From the NCBI GenBank assembly GCA_021014325.1, contig CM037471.1:18806818-18870817 (forward strand): a stretch of 64,000 nucleotides of DNA, read 5' to 3'. Positions within the stretch are counted from its first letter, which is position 1, and each line of letters begins with the position of its first letter. The stretch is from Plazaster borealis (lineage: Eukaryota; Echinodermata; Asteroidea; Forcipulatida; Labidiasteridae). Of the stretch, positions 1-12,700 are shown in pieces. The position numbers and the translations under genes were made by a program. The notes under the pieces are model-generated. The model was given only the letters and a program-made list of their open reading frames with translations, was not told the DNA's origin and did no database searches.

Positions 1-620
1 TCTTTCACTGCCATCAAACGAGGCCTTGCAACTAGATGGTAAACTTTCAGTAAAATATTTGCTGATATTGGTGGGAAAACATACGTTCGTTTTCGATAAA
101 AATACCTTTCGCAGACTGCAGTGTTTGCCAGGATGATAAATATGTACTGCACTACTCAATAACTTGGAGCTTTTAGTTGCGACATCGTTGAAGGTGTGAT
201 AAGTGATTGTAGCGATCGAACAAAAATAAACGTTCCAAAAATACTTTTAAATTACTTTTTAAGTAACGATACAGTACTGCATGGTGTTTTAACTGAAAAT
301 CTGAGTGTACACTCTTCCGAAAGTAAAATTTAAGGTTGGTTTATTTCATTCAATTCGTGGCAAATTACAAGAAATAAAAAGCATTTAAAATACTTGACAC
401 AAGAGACAAAACAAAATAATGAAAAAGCAAAAGTTATAAATTAAACAGTGCAATAAAATAAATTCAGACAGAAAAAAACGGAATCAAAAAACGAAAATGA
501 AACTACCCTAAAAGGGGATGGCAAAGCCACCATGGTCATATCTTTTAATTTTCCTGAATAATCATAACTTGTGAAGTCTTTTTGTATTTTGTAATAATAG
601 GCCTATTGTTTCTACAAAAG
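1..620. other. FLVCR intron, no feature seen
   Basis: AT-rich sequence left of the first visible exon. No exon, tandem array or clear foldback recognised. Confidence 0.5.
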
Positions 621-753
621 GTTGGTGTTGCTCTCGGTTTTGTCTTACCACCGATCTTGGTCCCAAATGATGACAACAAATCCCAAAATATGCTTAATAT
701 GTTTCTTGGGATGGGCTGTATCACAACTGTTCTACTCATCTTAGTATTTGCTG
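621..753 (+). CDS. FLVCR: FLVCR exon a (first in window)
   Basis: Acceptor ctacaaaag, then [16 protein letters not shown] and a hydrophobic helix ending LLILVFA; donor gtaagt at 754. Starts in phase 0 and leaves one base (G) of the next codon. The upstream exon is outside the window. Confidence 0.9.
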
Positions 754-3700
754 GTAAGTGGATTTCTTCCTGTTTCAATTCAAATTTGTATAATTAGCAT
801 AACACTTACATCATAAATGTATGTGTAGCATTGCTATTTTATGTTCTCATCTGCCATTTTAACTGTAATCTTTCATCTGTAAACTTGACTTGTTTAGTCT
901 TCGGACTATCACTGTAAAAACGGGGATGTTAAGTTTCGGTGTTGTCACATATATCGAAGAGAGAATCACAAATTACACCATGTGTACAAATAACACTAAT
1001 TTCTGCAAAAAAAATTACATTGGTATTATTTTAACACCCTAATATGTTAATTTTGATTCCCTCTTCTGTAACTATATGTGACAACGGCCATGGTGTCAAT
1101 TTTTACACCCCAGTTTTTGCAGTGTGTAGTCCAGTTGTATGTTTTGTATTTTAAAATAAATCAAGTTGAAATTTGAAATATAGGGCCTTAATATGAAATA
1201 CTGAAAACGAAACACAGTTTGTGTAGGGGGTGTCTACCCGTTGAAACCGATGACTTTAACAAAAGTAATTCTGGTGTTTTGACAGAAGCGAGGCCGTCCT
1301 CGCTTCGCTTTCCGTGTACGCGAAACGATGCGGACGTCCCTAAAACAAAATGCACGTCTAAACAATGGGAGAACAAAGAGAAGTGCTCGATTTATGGGGT
1401 CGACAAATATGTGTGGGTGTGAGACTGGGGGTGCGAGGTTGAATATTAATTTGCTGGAAAAGACTGGATTTGATTCCAATAAAGAAATCTAATGTAACCT
1501 TTGTGAAAAATAGTAGTTTGACATTTCATTGACAAGATCATGGGGTAACCGGCTATGAGACACATTTTTCTTGGTTAAAAATAAAACTGGTTTTAGTATC
1601 GTAATTTGCCTTTTTTGTTTAATGATGTGCCATAAAGCAGATCGCTCGATGCCTACAATGGTGTTTCTACCAAGCAAGAACTCATAAAACGTTCAGTTGT
1701 TATACCCTGTTATCGTCGTGTTATTTGTTCACGAGGCCCTTTGCTTCATAACAACAAAAGGACTATTGTGAGTTCTTAGAGAAGGATTTGCTCTCCAAGG
1801 TTTGACCTCTAATTTAAAGTTGTAATATATACTAGCTCGTTGGTTTACCATTGAAACCAATTTAACAGTGAGGGACCTTTATCTAATGAATTGTGCTGAA
1901 AGCAACATCTTGTAATTGGTCAATAATTAATTGTTTTTCTTATAACAGGCAAGCGGGTTTAGCATCCCGTGACCAAATCTTTAAAAGGCCCCAATTATTG
2001 TACTCTTCTCAATGGATACCAACAAGTTTTTAACTTCGATTAATTTCCTTTAAAGGCCCTGTACACTATTATGGTAAGATCGAAAAACACAATGTTCAAA
2101 GATTCACACATAACTTACATGATTTAAAGTAAGTAATGGTAGAAAGGGTTCCTTAAAATATTTCTGCCTAAAATGCTATCGTTTCTGAGAAATGAGTAAA
2201 ACAATAGTTTTTATCACGCGCGATAATTCGAAAAAACAGAAAACACATAAGGTCTCTTTTCACTATTTTCCTCGTGACCTCGATGACCAATTTAAGGCAC
2301 TGGACACTATTGGTAATTACTCAAAATAATTGTTAGCATAAAAACTTACTTGGTAACGATCAATGGAGAGCTGTTGATAGTATAAAACATTGTGAGAAAC
2401 GGCTCCCTCTGAAGTAACGTCGTTTTTGAGAAAAAAGTAATAACTCAGTAAAATATTCATTTCGAGACCTCACGCGTGAGGTCTCGAAATCAAGCGTCTG
2501 AAAGCACACAACTTCGTGTGACAAGGGTGTTTTTTCTTCCATTTTTTATTATCTCGCAACTTCGATGACCAGTTGAGTTCAAATTTTCACAGGTTTGTTA
2601 TTTTGTGCATACTGTTGAGATACACCAAGTGAGAAGACTGGTCTTTGACAGTTACCAAAGGTGTCCAGTGTCTTTAAGCTCAAACTTTCACAGGTTTGTT
2701 TGTTCATGCATAAAATCATGTTGAATCACACAAAATGTGGACACTGATTTTGAGCTGTTACCAAAAGTGTACAATACCTTTAAGTTGGCATTTTTATGAT
2801 TGAAAGGAAAAATAACTTGACAATTTTGTAATCCAATTGCTGCTTTCAGTGCCTCGGTATTGACCCCCGTGTTGCACGAACGTCACAAACAGCTACTGCT
2901 GCCTCACCCTCCCACCCCCACCCCCATAGTGGGAGTCAATTCGTAAACCGTGTAAAAGGCCGCACTGTAATGCACACCACTCTGTATAACACACGGCGAC
3001 ATTAACTCCCAAAATGGTGCTACCAAGATTATTGTGACGATGACGTCATGTGAATTGGGTCACGGTGATACCAAAGTATTCGTCTTCGAATACAAAAATA
3101 TTTAATGCTCACAAAGTCGCTGTTATAAGGGTGAAAATGTGCGTCAAACTTCCTGAAAGTGTCCCGCTGAAGTACTAACAAAATGGTGGCCATTGAGAAA
3201 GTTTTTCGTTGTGACGCCATGCACTTCGGTCAGCCCCAAGTGACCCACTCCACAAGCAGGGCACTTGGGGCCATCCTACCTCCATGCTTGACCTGGGTGA
3301 GCCCCGATAATGACGTCAAAGCTATTCGACCGCAACGGGAGGAGACTTGGGTCGACCCGTGGAAGCTAATCGAACGACACGATCCATAAACAGGCCTGTT
3401 CCTGTTGCTTTTCACCCTGCTTGCAAATTTCCTCGGCAAATGGCAGTTATTGAAACTTTGAAAGTGTAAAAAGACCCTGCGGGCTAGTACTGTCATTACA
3501 GTGTCCCACAACAGGAAACCATCAGACGGAAATACCTGTCAAACTCCAACTCCGGACGCAGGAGACCGCAATAACACACATTTATTTCGCAATGGGTTAG
3601 GTCATGGTTATGTGTACCAGCTAAAAAAACCAATGACATGCATATTATGCAGCTTTTGCTGGTTCTCTGTTCCCTGATAAATTTATCAAGCATAGGTCCT

Positions 3701-6700
3701 GAAAATTCTAGACTTGTTCGTGACAGAGCGATTTGGCACTTGACCGTAAAATAAAACTAGACAACGGATATAAATCTGTAGACAATGTATACCTCAATCG
3801 ACCTGTTCCCATAAACCATGTAATTGTTTACCAAAAGACTAAAAGAGTGACCTTGTACATTCCAGGGCCTTCTGGAATGCGAGATACAACACTGGCCATT
3901 GTCATAATTTCCACATTCATTAAAGGCACTGAACACGTTTGGTAATTGTCAAAGACCAGTGTTCTCACTTGGTGTATCCCCACATATGCATAAAATATCA
4001 AGCCTGTGAAAATTTGGGCTCAATTAGTCATCGAAGTTGCAAGAAAATGATGAAAGAAAAAACACCCTTGTTGTACACATTTGTGTGCTTTCAGATAGGA
4101 ATAAAAACTTCTTGCAAGAAGGTTTTATTATTTTAGTGAGAAATTACCTTTCTCAAAAACTACGTTCAGAGGGAGTCGTTTCCTACAATGTTTTATACTA
4201 TCAACAGCTCTCCGTTGCTTGTTACCAAGTAAGTTTTTCTGCTAATATTTGTTTTGAGTCATTACCAAACGTGTACGATACCTTTAAGAAGTCCAAATCA
4301 ATCTTAATTGCTGAGCAAAGTGTGATGTCACAATACAAATCACCATGGTAATACTGACAGCTCATCTTAAGATGAATCTTCTTCCTCCATGGTGAAATCG
4401 ACCCCATACCTCATAATCTCAATCATCTGTGTTGCGTCTTGTTGGGAGTCAATGTCCCCGTGTATTATACAGTGTAGTGCTCATTTTAGGCGACGCGGCT
4501 TTTGTTACCACCATTTGTTAATTTATGCAAGTTGACGCCCAAAATGTCGAGCGTGCCAGAGAGTAGCCGCGTGACGTTAATGCAAGGAGCTAGTAGGTGG
4601 TTTGACTACACAGCTAAAATACTTAAAGGGATTGTATAACTTTGGTAATTTGAACCCACTGTTTCTTTCAGTCCTAAATATATAGTTGTAGATTATATAC
4701 CATAAAACTAACCTGTGAACATTAAGGGTATCCTACACGTTTGGTAATGACTCAAAACAAATATTAACATAAAAACTTACTTGGTAACAAGCAACGGAGA
4801 GCTGTTGATATATTATAAAACATTGTAGGAAACGACTCCCTCTGAAGTAACGTTTTTGAGAAAGAGGTAATTTCTCACTAAAATAATAAAAACTTCTTGC
4901 AAGAAGTTTGTATTCCTATCTGAAAGCACACAATACAACAAGGGTGTTTTTCTTTCATCATTTTCTTGCAACTTCGATGACCAATTGAGCCCAAATTTTC
5001 ACAGGCTTGTTATTTTATGCATATGTTAGGATACACCAAGTGAGAACACTGGTCTTTGACAATTTCCAAACGTGTTCAGTGCCTTTGAAATGTGGTAGTG
5101 TTTTTGAGATAATTGCCGAAAATCTGGAGCGGTTCTGTCCACGCAGGAAGAATAATCTGCAATTGGAATACACAATCTGAGAAACGTTACCGCGGTACTG
5201 CAGTAACGCTTCTCAGATTCAAATTTGTTGGGATAAAAAGTTTTATCAACCGCAGTTTTTCGAAGTGAAAAGTTTCTCAAAATGCATTATACTTTCCAAA
5301 GCTGCTGTACTTCTTACCAAGTAAGTTTGTATTGCCATTATTTTTCAGAGTCATTACCAAACGTATATAGACCCTTTAATGACAGAGAATACATTATTAA
5401 GCGATACTATCGTTTGCAACTGTCTTCCATTTGGTTATTATAAAGTTTCCCCATCTCAACTTATGATCTTACAGTTTATCAAGACAAGCCACCAGTTCCA
5501 CCGAGCCGTGCCAAGTTGGGTGCTCAAATCTCAAGAACCCAAAGGTCTTATACAGACTCCATCAAGATTCTGTGTAAAAACACTGGTTTTATGCTTCTCG
5601 TTATTACATATGGTGAGATAATGTTTCTTCAAATTGTTAAGGTTTGTTTAGATGTAGCATCGAGATGAACCATGGATTGGTGTGACAACTCGACTTTTCG
5701 ATAATTGTTCACGACTTTTTTTCAAATACTCACATGATGATCACTCAAAGCCTTACATTTCTTACTTGTGTCAAGTTTTATAAAGAAAAACAAAAAGAGC
5801 CAAAATGTCTCAAAACAATTGCCATGTGTACATTTTCAACTTATTTGGGGCCCGAATAATTTGCTGCCAATTCGGGGGCGTCAAATTTCTCTTCGAATTT
5901 TTGCACCGAAAGTTTTGAAAACACGTTTACCATTCTTGAATATAGCTGTGTACCCTGAGATACAAATAAGTTAACTGGAGAAGATTAGGTTTTAGGACCA
6001 TTGACTTTTATCTAATTCACTCTAGAAAACACGTTTACCAGTCTTGAATTATAGCTGTGTATGCGGATATACAAATAAGTAACTGAGAGAAGATTGGGCT
6101 CTAGGACCAGTGGCTTTTATAGAATTCACTGTAGAAAAATAATTTTAGAGACTCTGTAAACAGTTGAGCCATTCATCATAATAATTATGTGCTCCCTTTT
6201 GCAGGTATTAATGTTGGATCTTTCTATGCAATTTCAACTCTTCTCAATCAACTCATTCTGACAGAATTCACGGTGAGTTTATGTACGCGCAGTATAGACC
6301 TTTATCATGGTGCGGCCATCTCGTTTTTCTCCAATTCAAATCAATGTCACCAAACTGAGGCTGGAAAGCGAAATAGTCTGGTTCCTTTTTTGTTCAATGG
6401 ATATTTACATTCAATACTGTTATTGGATACAGGGAACATGACCAAAATGGTGGCATCAAGATAAAATGTATATTATTATGTCTTTTAAAAAACCTTGTCA
6501 TAGGCCTACCTCCGCAAAACTTGATAGTATCTTATAAGTGGGCAGCAAAGTTCTTAAAATGAACATGTGCAATGGATGCCGAATGCTACATTATAGAAAA
6601 TCGTACGGTTAAAATAAATATCAGCAAGATTTCAAAAGTCATGAAAATTTATTTTCAGGATCAAGAAGTTATGGCAGGTGTTATTGGGCTGACAATCGTC

Positions 6701-9700
6701 TTGACTGGACTGTTGGGATCTGCAGTGACTGGTGTATGGCTAGATAAAACCAGAACGTATAGGTAGGTAACCTACCCCCCAAAAATGATACTGGGATTTT
6801 ATTTCAGATGTTGATTTTCAAAATGCCACTGGCGTAAATGCAGAGAAAGAGTAGATTTAACGTATTGGCCCAATTCACCTGACGTCGTCACCACAGTGAG
6901 CTTGGTTGCGTCATTTTGGAAGTCAAGTCCCTGTGTGTTCTACAGTAGTGCATATTACCACGCGGCGTTTACAATTTGACTCAAAATGGTGAGCGTGGCA
7001 AACAGAGCAGCCTGTGACGTTGATGCAAGGGGTGCCCTCGATAGGGCCTAACCCTGAAACGTTATTTAGAACTGAGAAATGTTTTTAAAAAATGTTTTGA
7101 AAACGCAACATGCTACTGGTTATTTGGGCAGTGTTTTCGCAATGATTTTCTCCGTCATAGTTCGGTCAGTCGCATCGTTTTCTTAAAGGTATCGTACACG
7201 TTTGGTAATGACTCAAAACAAATAGTAGCATAAAAACTTACTTGGTAACTAGCAACGGAGAGCTGTTGAGGTAATTTCTCACTAAAATAATAAAAACTTC
7301 TTGCAAGAAGTTTCAATTAATATATCTGAAAGCACACAAATGTGTACAACAAGGGTGTTTTTTCTTTCATCATTTTCTTGCAACTTCGATGACCAATTGA
7401 GCCCAAATTTTCACAGGCTTGATATGTTATGGATATGTTGGCATACACCAAGTGAGAACACTGGTCTTTGACAATTTCCAAACGTGTTCAGTGCCTTTAA
7501 CCCGGAATATTTGACAAACTTTAGAGGATTTTTCCATCAATGTGAAGTACAACTTTTCGCTCAAAGGCTTTTCGGTAAAAACAGGTTCAAAATAAATCTC
7601 AACAGAGACGGGCAATGTATAATGGGTGTGAGTCTGTATTTACATATGGCAATCCAACCGTTAAGAAGCTCAGTGGATACCTGGATATCCCGGCCTTTCT
7701 GTCAACACCGGTAACTATAGCGCAGCATAAAATACCCCCAAGTTATAAAATCACAATGGAGTGTACAGAAATAATACTGGTACCCCGTAGTTGACAACAG
7801 GTCACCTAATATTTAGATTCGAACAAACATTTTTTTATCGTGGGATAATTTGAGAGTTAGTGCATAGGGATGGAATTCATTTCTTGTTGATGGGGCTTTC
7901 ATATTTCAGACCATGCTTTTAAAAAAACTAGGAAAACTGAGGAAATAAAAACAGCTGTTTGTGTTTAAAACAAATTTAAATCTTCAAAAAAGGTTCTTTC
8001 ACTGTGATCAGACTTGGACGCCGCCTATAAAACAAACTTCGTCAAGCAAAGTTTTAAAACGCAGTAGGGCCTATTATTTGTATTTACTGAACAGCTATAT
8101 TCACTGGTTATTACCCATGAATAAAACATGCCGACTAAATCAATTTGCTTAACGGATTGGTTGTATGCCTATACACATTGTGTCTGGTAAAATGCAAGCC
8201 AGAGATCTTCCCATGTCCTCGCAATGTCTTTTTGGAATATTCGTAAAGATTTCATGAAGAGAAACCTCAACAATAGTATTTAATCTTTACTGGCACTGTA
8301 CACAATTGGTAATTACTCACATATATATTAGCATAAAAACTGACTTGGTAACGAGCAACAGAGAGCTGTTTATAGTATAAAACATTGTAGGAAACGACTC
8401 CCTCTGAAGTAACGTAGTTTTTTTAGAAAGAGGTAATTTCTCACTACAATAATAAAAACTTCTTGCAAGAAGCCTTTTATTCCTACCTGAAAGCACACAA
8501 ATTTGTACAACAAGGGTGTTTTTTCTTTCATCATTTTCTTGCAAATTCGATCACCAATTGAGCCCAAATTTTCACAGGCCTTTGACAATTTCCAAACGTG
8601 TTCAGTGCCTTTAAAGATGGGCTCCGAGGTCAAATTAAGTTTTGTGACTCGTTTTTCATTAGAAAGAGTCCTGCTCATGAGAGTGAGGAAAATGGTGTAT
8701 GTCATTTTATTTGAATACTCTTTCAGAACGAAATTTGAAAAATGACCTTATCATCGGACATCAAAAACAAACAGTCTGTACATTCCAAAGAGGAAATTTG
8801 TGATGGTCAAAAAATGCCATTTTGGTTGAATATCATCAACATTCATGAATGAACTGAAAATTCTCTGTACAATTAATGTACAGGAAATGTGACTTCATCA
8901 AACGTTTTGGGATGTTGACCAAAATTGCACTTGAAGGGTATCAAACACAGTGGCATTTTACACCATTTTAACGTGACGTGAAGTTAGAGACTTGTAATAT
9001 TTTTCCATTTTCATGAGGACTCTCTAATGGAAAATGAGTTGATCACAAAACTAAATTTGACCTTGGAGCCCCTCTTTAAACAATGTCCCTTTCTGTTTCA
9101 TGTTTCTTTCTCTTTCTACAGGGGAACTACAGTAGTTGTGTACATTCTTTCCCTTCTTGGACTCATTGGATTTACTTTCACATTAAAATTAGGAAATATT
9201 TGGATTGTCTTCGCTATTTCTGCATTCTTAGGGTAAGTTATAACAAAAATGATTTTAAAATGTCCACTTTCGGAAATCAATAGAGTTCATTATTGTTACA
9301 GGATGTAGTTCATCTTTCATATTGTAGCTATACATGCAGTCCATTTTAAACAACATACCATTATTTATTGCATTAGGTATAGAACAACTATTAGACCTGT
9401 ACTTAAAGGTATCGTACACGTTTGGTAATGACTCGAAACAAATATTAGCATAAAAACTTACTTGGTAACAAGCAACAGAGAGCTGTTGATAGTATAAACA
9501 ATGTAGGAAATGACTCCCTCTGAAGTAACGTAGTTTTTGAGAAAGAGGTAATTTCTCACTAAAATAATAACAACTTCTTGCAAAAAGATTTTATTCCTAA
9601 TATGAAAGCACACAAATTTGTACAACAAGGGTGTTTTTTCTTTCATCATTTTCTTGCAACTTCGATGACCAATTGAGCCCAAACTTTCACAGGCTTGTTA

Positions 9701-12700
9701 TTTTATGCATATGTTGGGATACACCAAGTGAGAACACTGGTCTTTGACAATTTCCAAACGTGTTCAGTGCCTTTAAACAAATTGACATGTATTTTTATTT
9801 TTTATTCTATTTTTAAAAAATAAAATTGGGGGGAGGGTGGTGTGCACTCAGAAATTACTTGCAATTTCCACTGTACAAAAATACGGGCTTTTCACCCAAA
9901 ATATCAGATTGATTTGTACAAGAAAAGCAATCAAAAGTGTAAATAAGACTGCTGCAATACAGCCTTTTGAGATACCATATGGTATGTTTTATTTTTTACT
10001 AACAAAATAAACAATGATAAGGTCAATATTTACATACCAGCTGCAGGACCAGCTGTCGTCTTCATTTCAGCGTTAATAGTTAATTTGAATTTCAATACAG
10101 ATGTAAACATCTCAAATTATTAATTATAAACACGGCAACAGGGTCAGAAGAAATATAATTATTTATTTAAACAATGAACGGTATTTTGGAAATATGGACT
10201 TTGGATCAGTAAATGCAATTTGTAAGAATGATATCAAATAACTGTTATCTACATTAACCATGTAATTCATGGTTTTATTTATTCATGTATCTATTAATTT
10301 ATTGATTTTTGTTGGTGTGGTTAAGTCAAGTGAATACATTTAAGATCAATTACGGAAAAAATAATTGCAAAAAATTAAAAACAATAATAATCAAATTTCA
10401 ACTCTTTGTTATTGATGCAACAAAGAGCATTGTTTCTGGTATAACTTTATTCAACAGAATCTGAATTTATTCTGGGTTCTTTTTTTCGGAGGACGAGTTT
10501 ATTAATGTATTCTTTTAATTGAATATTTACTTATTTATCTATTACATTTCTTTACTCAAGTATGCCCAAGCAGTTTAATTGGGTTCCCTGGGTCTTGCAG
10601 ACATTACTGCATAACATTTTACAACTAATCTATGAAAACAATTGATTAATTTACACGTTATTTAATGAACACAAAGAATCAAAGTAATTTATGCATCTGT
10701 ATACAAACAGCAGTTATTTAATGAACGCACATGTCATCACCATCAGCTGAGTTTGGGTCCAATTCCATAGAGCTGCTCAAGCAACAACAAAAAGCTAAGC
10801 AAAACAAAATTATGCTTACAAGAATAAGGTTACCGGCCAAAATACCATGTCACTTATACAATTTGTGACTGGTATGCTGATCATATCTGCTAAGCAGGAA
10901 GTTGTCCAGCAATTTCTTTCTGCTTAAAGCAGCTCTATGAAATTGGGCCCAGGTGGGTGAAAACTCTGCCAAAAAGGGGAATTGTTTATATAAATTTGTT
11001 TGTATTATTTGATTTTACCTGGATAGGTTTTTCATGACGGGTTATCTACCTCTAGGGTTTGAGTTTGCAGCTGAGCTGACCCATCCGGAACCAGAAGGTA
11101 CTTCATCTGGTATGCTGAATGCGTCTGCCCAGGTAGGACATTGTTGTGTTTGTTTGGGGGATTGTAGAGACCAAGTTCATAACAGAACCCAATTTCATAA
11201 AGCCTGTAAGCATAAAAACTTGCTTAGCACAGAAAAATCATGCCTAGCAGAAACAGGGTACAAGGTACAAGCCAATATGCCATAAAGACGATTGATGTGA
11301 CTGGTTCAACGCTCAGTTTTTGCTAAGCAAAGGAATTTGCTAAGAAGGACTTTCTGCTTATCAGCTCTATGATATTGGACCCCGTTACACAATACATTGT
11401 TTTTTTCCACATAATACCAGCTTTACAAAAAGAAGATCCCATGCACCCATAATGCTAGCCAGGGTCAAATTTCATAGGTTTCAAGGTTTCAAGGTTTGTT
11501 TTATTTCCACAGTATCAAATCTTATACAGGCAATAATATATAAGAACATGTTTCAATAATATTACAGTTTAGCCAGGTAGATATAAATACACTTTGGGGA
11601 AACTGCAGGGGAGTTCACTAAGAAGCAAAGCTTATAAGCGTGAGCCCCAAACAGGTACGCTCCTTGAGCCCAGACCATTGACCCAAGTAACTTCAAATGC
11701 ATAGGTTGAAAAACAGTTAAAGTAGCACAAGGTAGGGCTCAAGGAGCGTACTGTAATACATTACCACAAAAACCCATATTAAACAACAAAACAGTAGACA
11801 TACGAACAACACAGATCAAAGGCAAATGAGATCAGCAGAGCAAAATAAGTAAAAATAAGTAAGGATATACATGTACTCTAAGTTGTAGAGACTTAGTATG
11901 AAATTAAATCAATTATAAGTTTGAATTACAGTAGATTTAAATAATCGCCTGTAAATGAAAATATTAGACGAAGCTTGAAGCTGGTTAGAGAGCAAGTTCC
12001 AGAGCTTAGGACCCCTATATTTAACAGTATTTTGGGCATAGAGCTGCTTATGAGCACAAAATGTAGGTATTACACACAAAAATGTATGCTTACCAGACTA
12101 AGGTTACCAGCCAAAACATCATGACACATGTACCAACTGTAGCTGGTATCCTGCTTGTTTTTGCTCAGCAGAAAATAGTTAAGCAATATTTTCTGCTTAA
12201 GCAGCTCTGTGCAACTGGGCCCTTGAAGGTATGGTACTTTTTGGCAGTCTGTGGTACCTGTGTGTATAGGAGGGTTTCCTATTTATAGACTTAAAAAAAA
12301 GAAAGTTTCAGCAGGTCAATTTACCCCATTATTATTTTGAAAGCTTTTTGCTACGTAGCAACCTTTATCTGTCAAATTTCATCCTGAAACACAGGGTAAT
12401 GATTTCCTGTAGGGAACACATGATGGCTCCTTGTATAGCCAGGTTATACCCACATGACCCAACATCACTCTTTTCACGTTGCCTGATATGCTTTACACTT
12501 ATGTGTATAAAGCAGTACCGGCTGTTTAGAAGCTGTATAAATCATGCACTAGGGCCCCGTTCTTAGCAAACAAATTATTGCTTACCCAAAAGGAAAGCTC
12601 CCCCCCCCCCCAAACAAAAAACAGCCCTCATGACAAGCAGAAGCACCCCCCCCCCTTCTGCTCGGAACCCTTGCCTCCCCTCTTGCCTCCTCCAAAAGAG

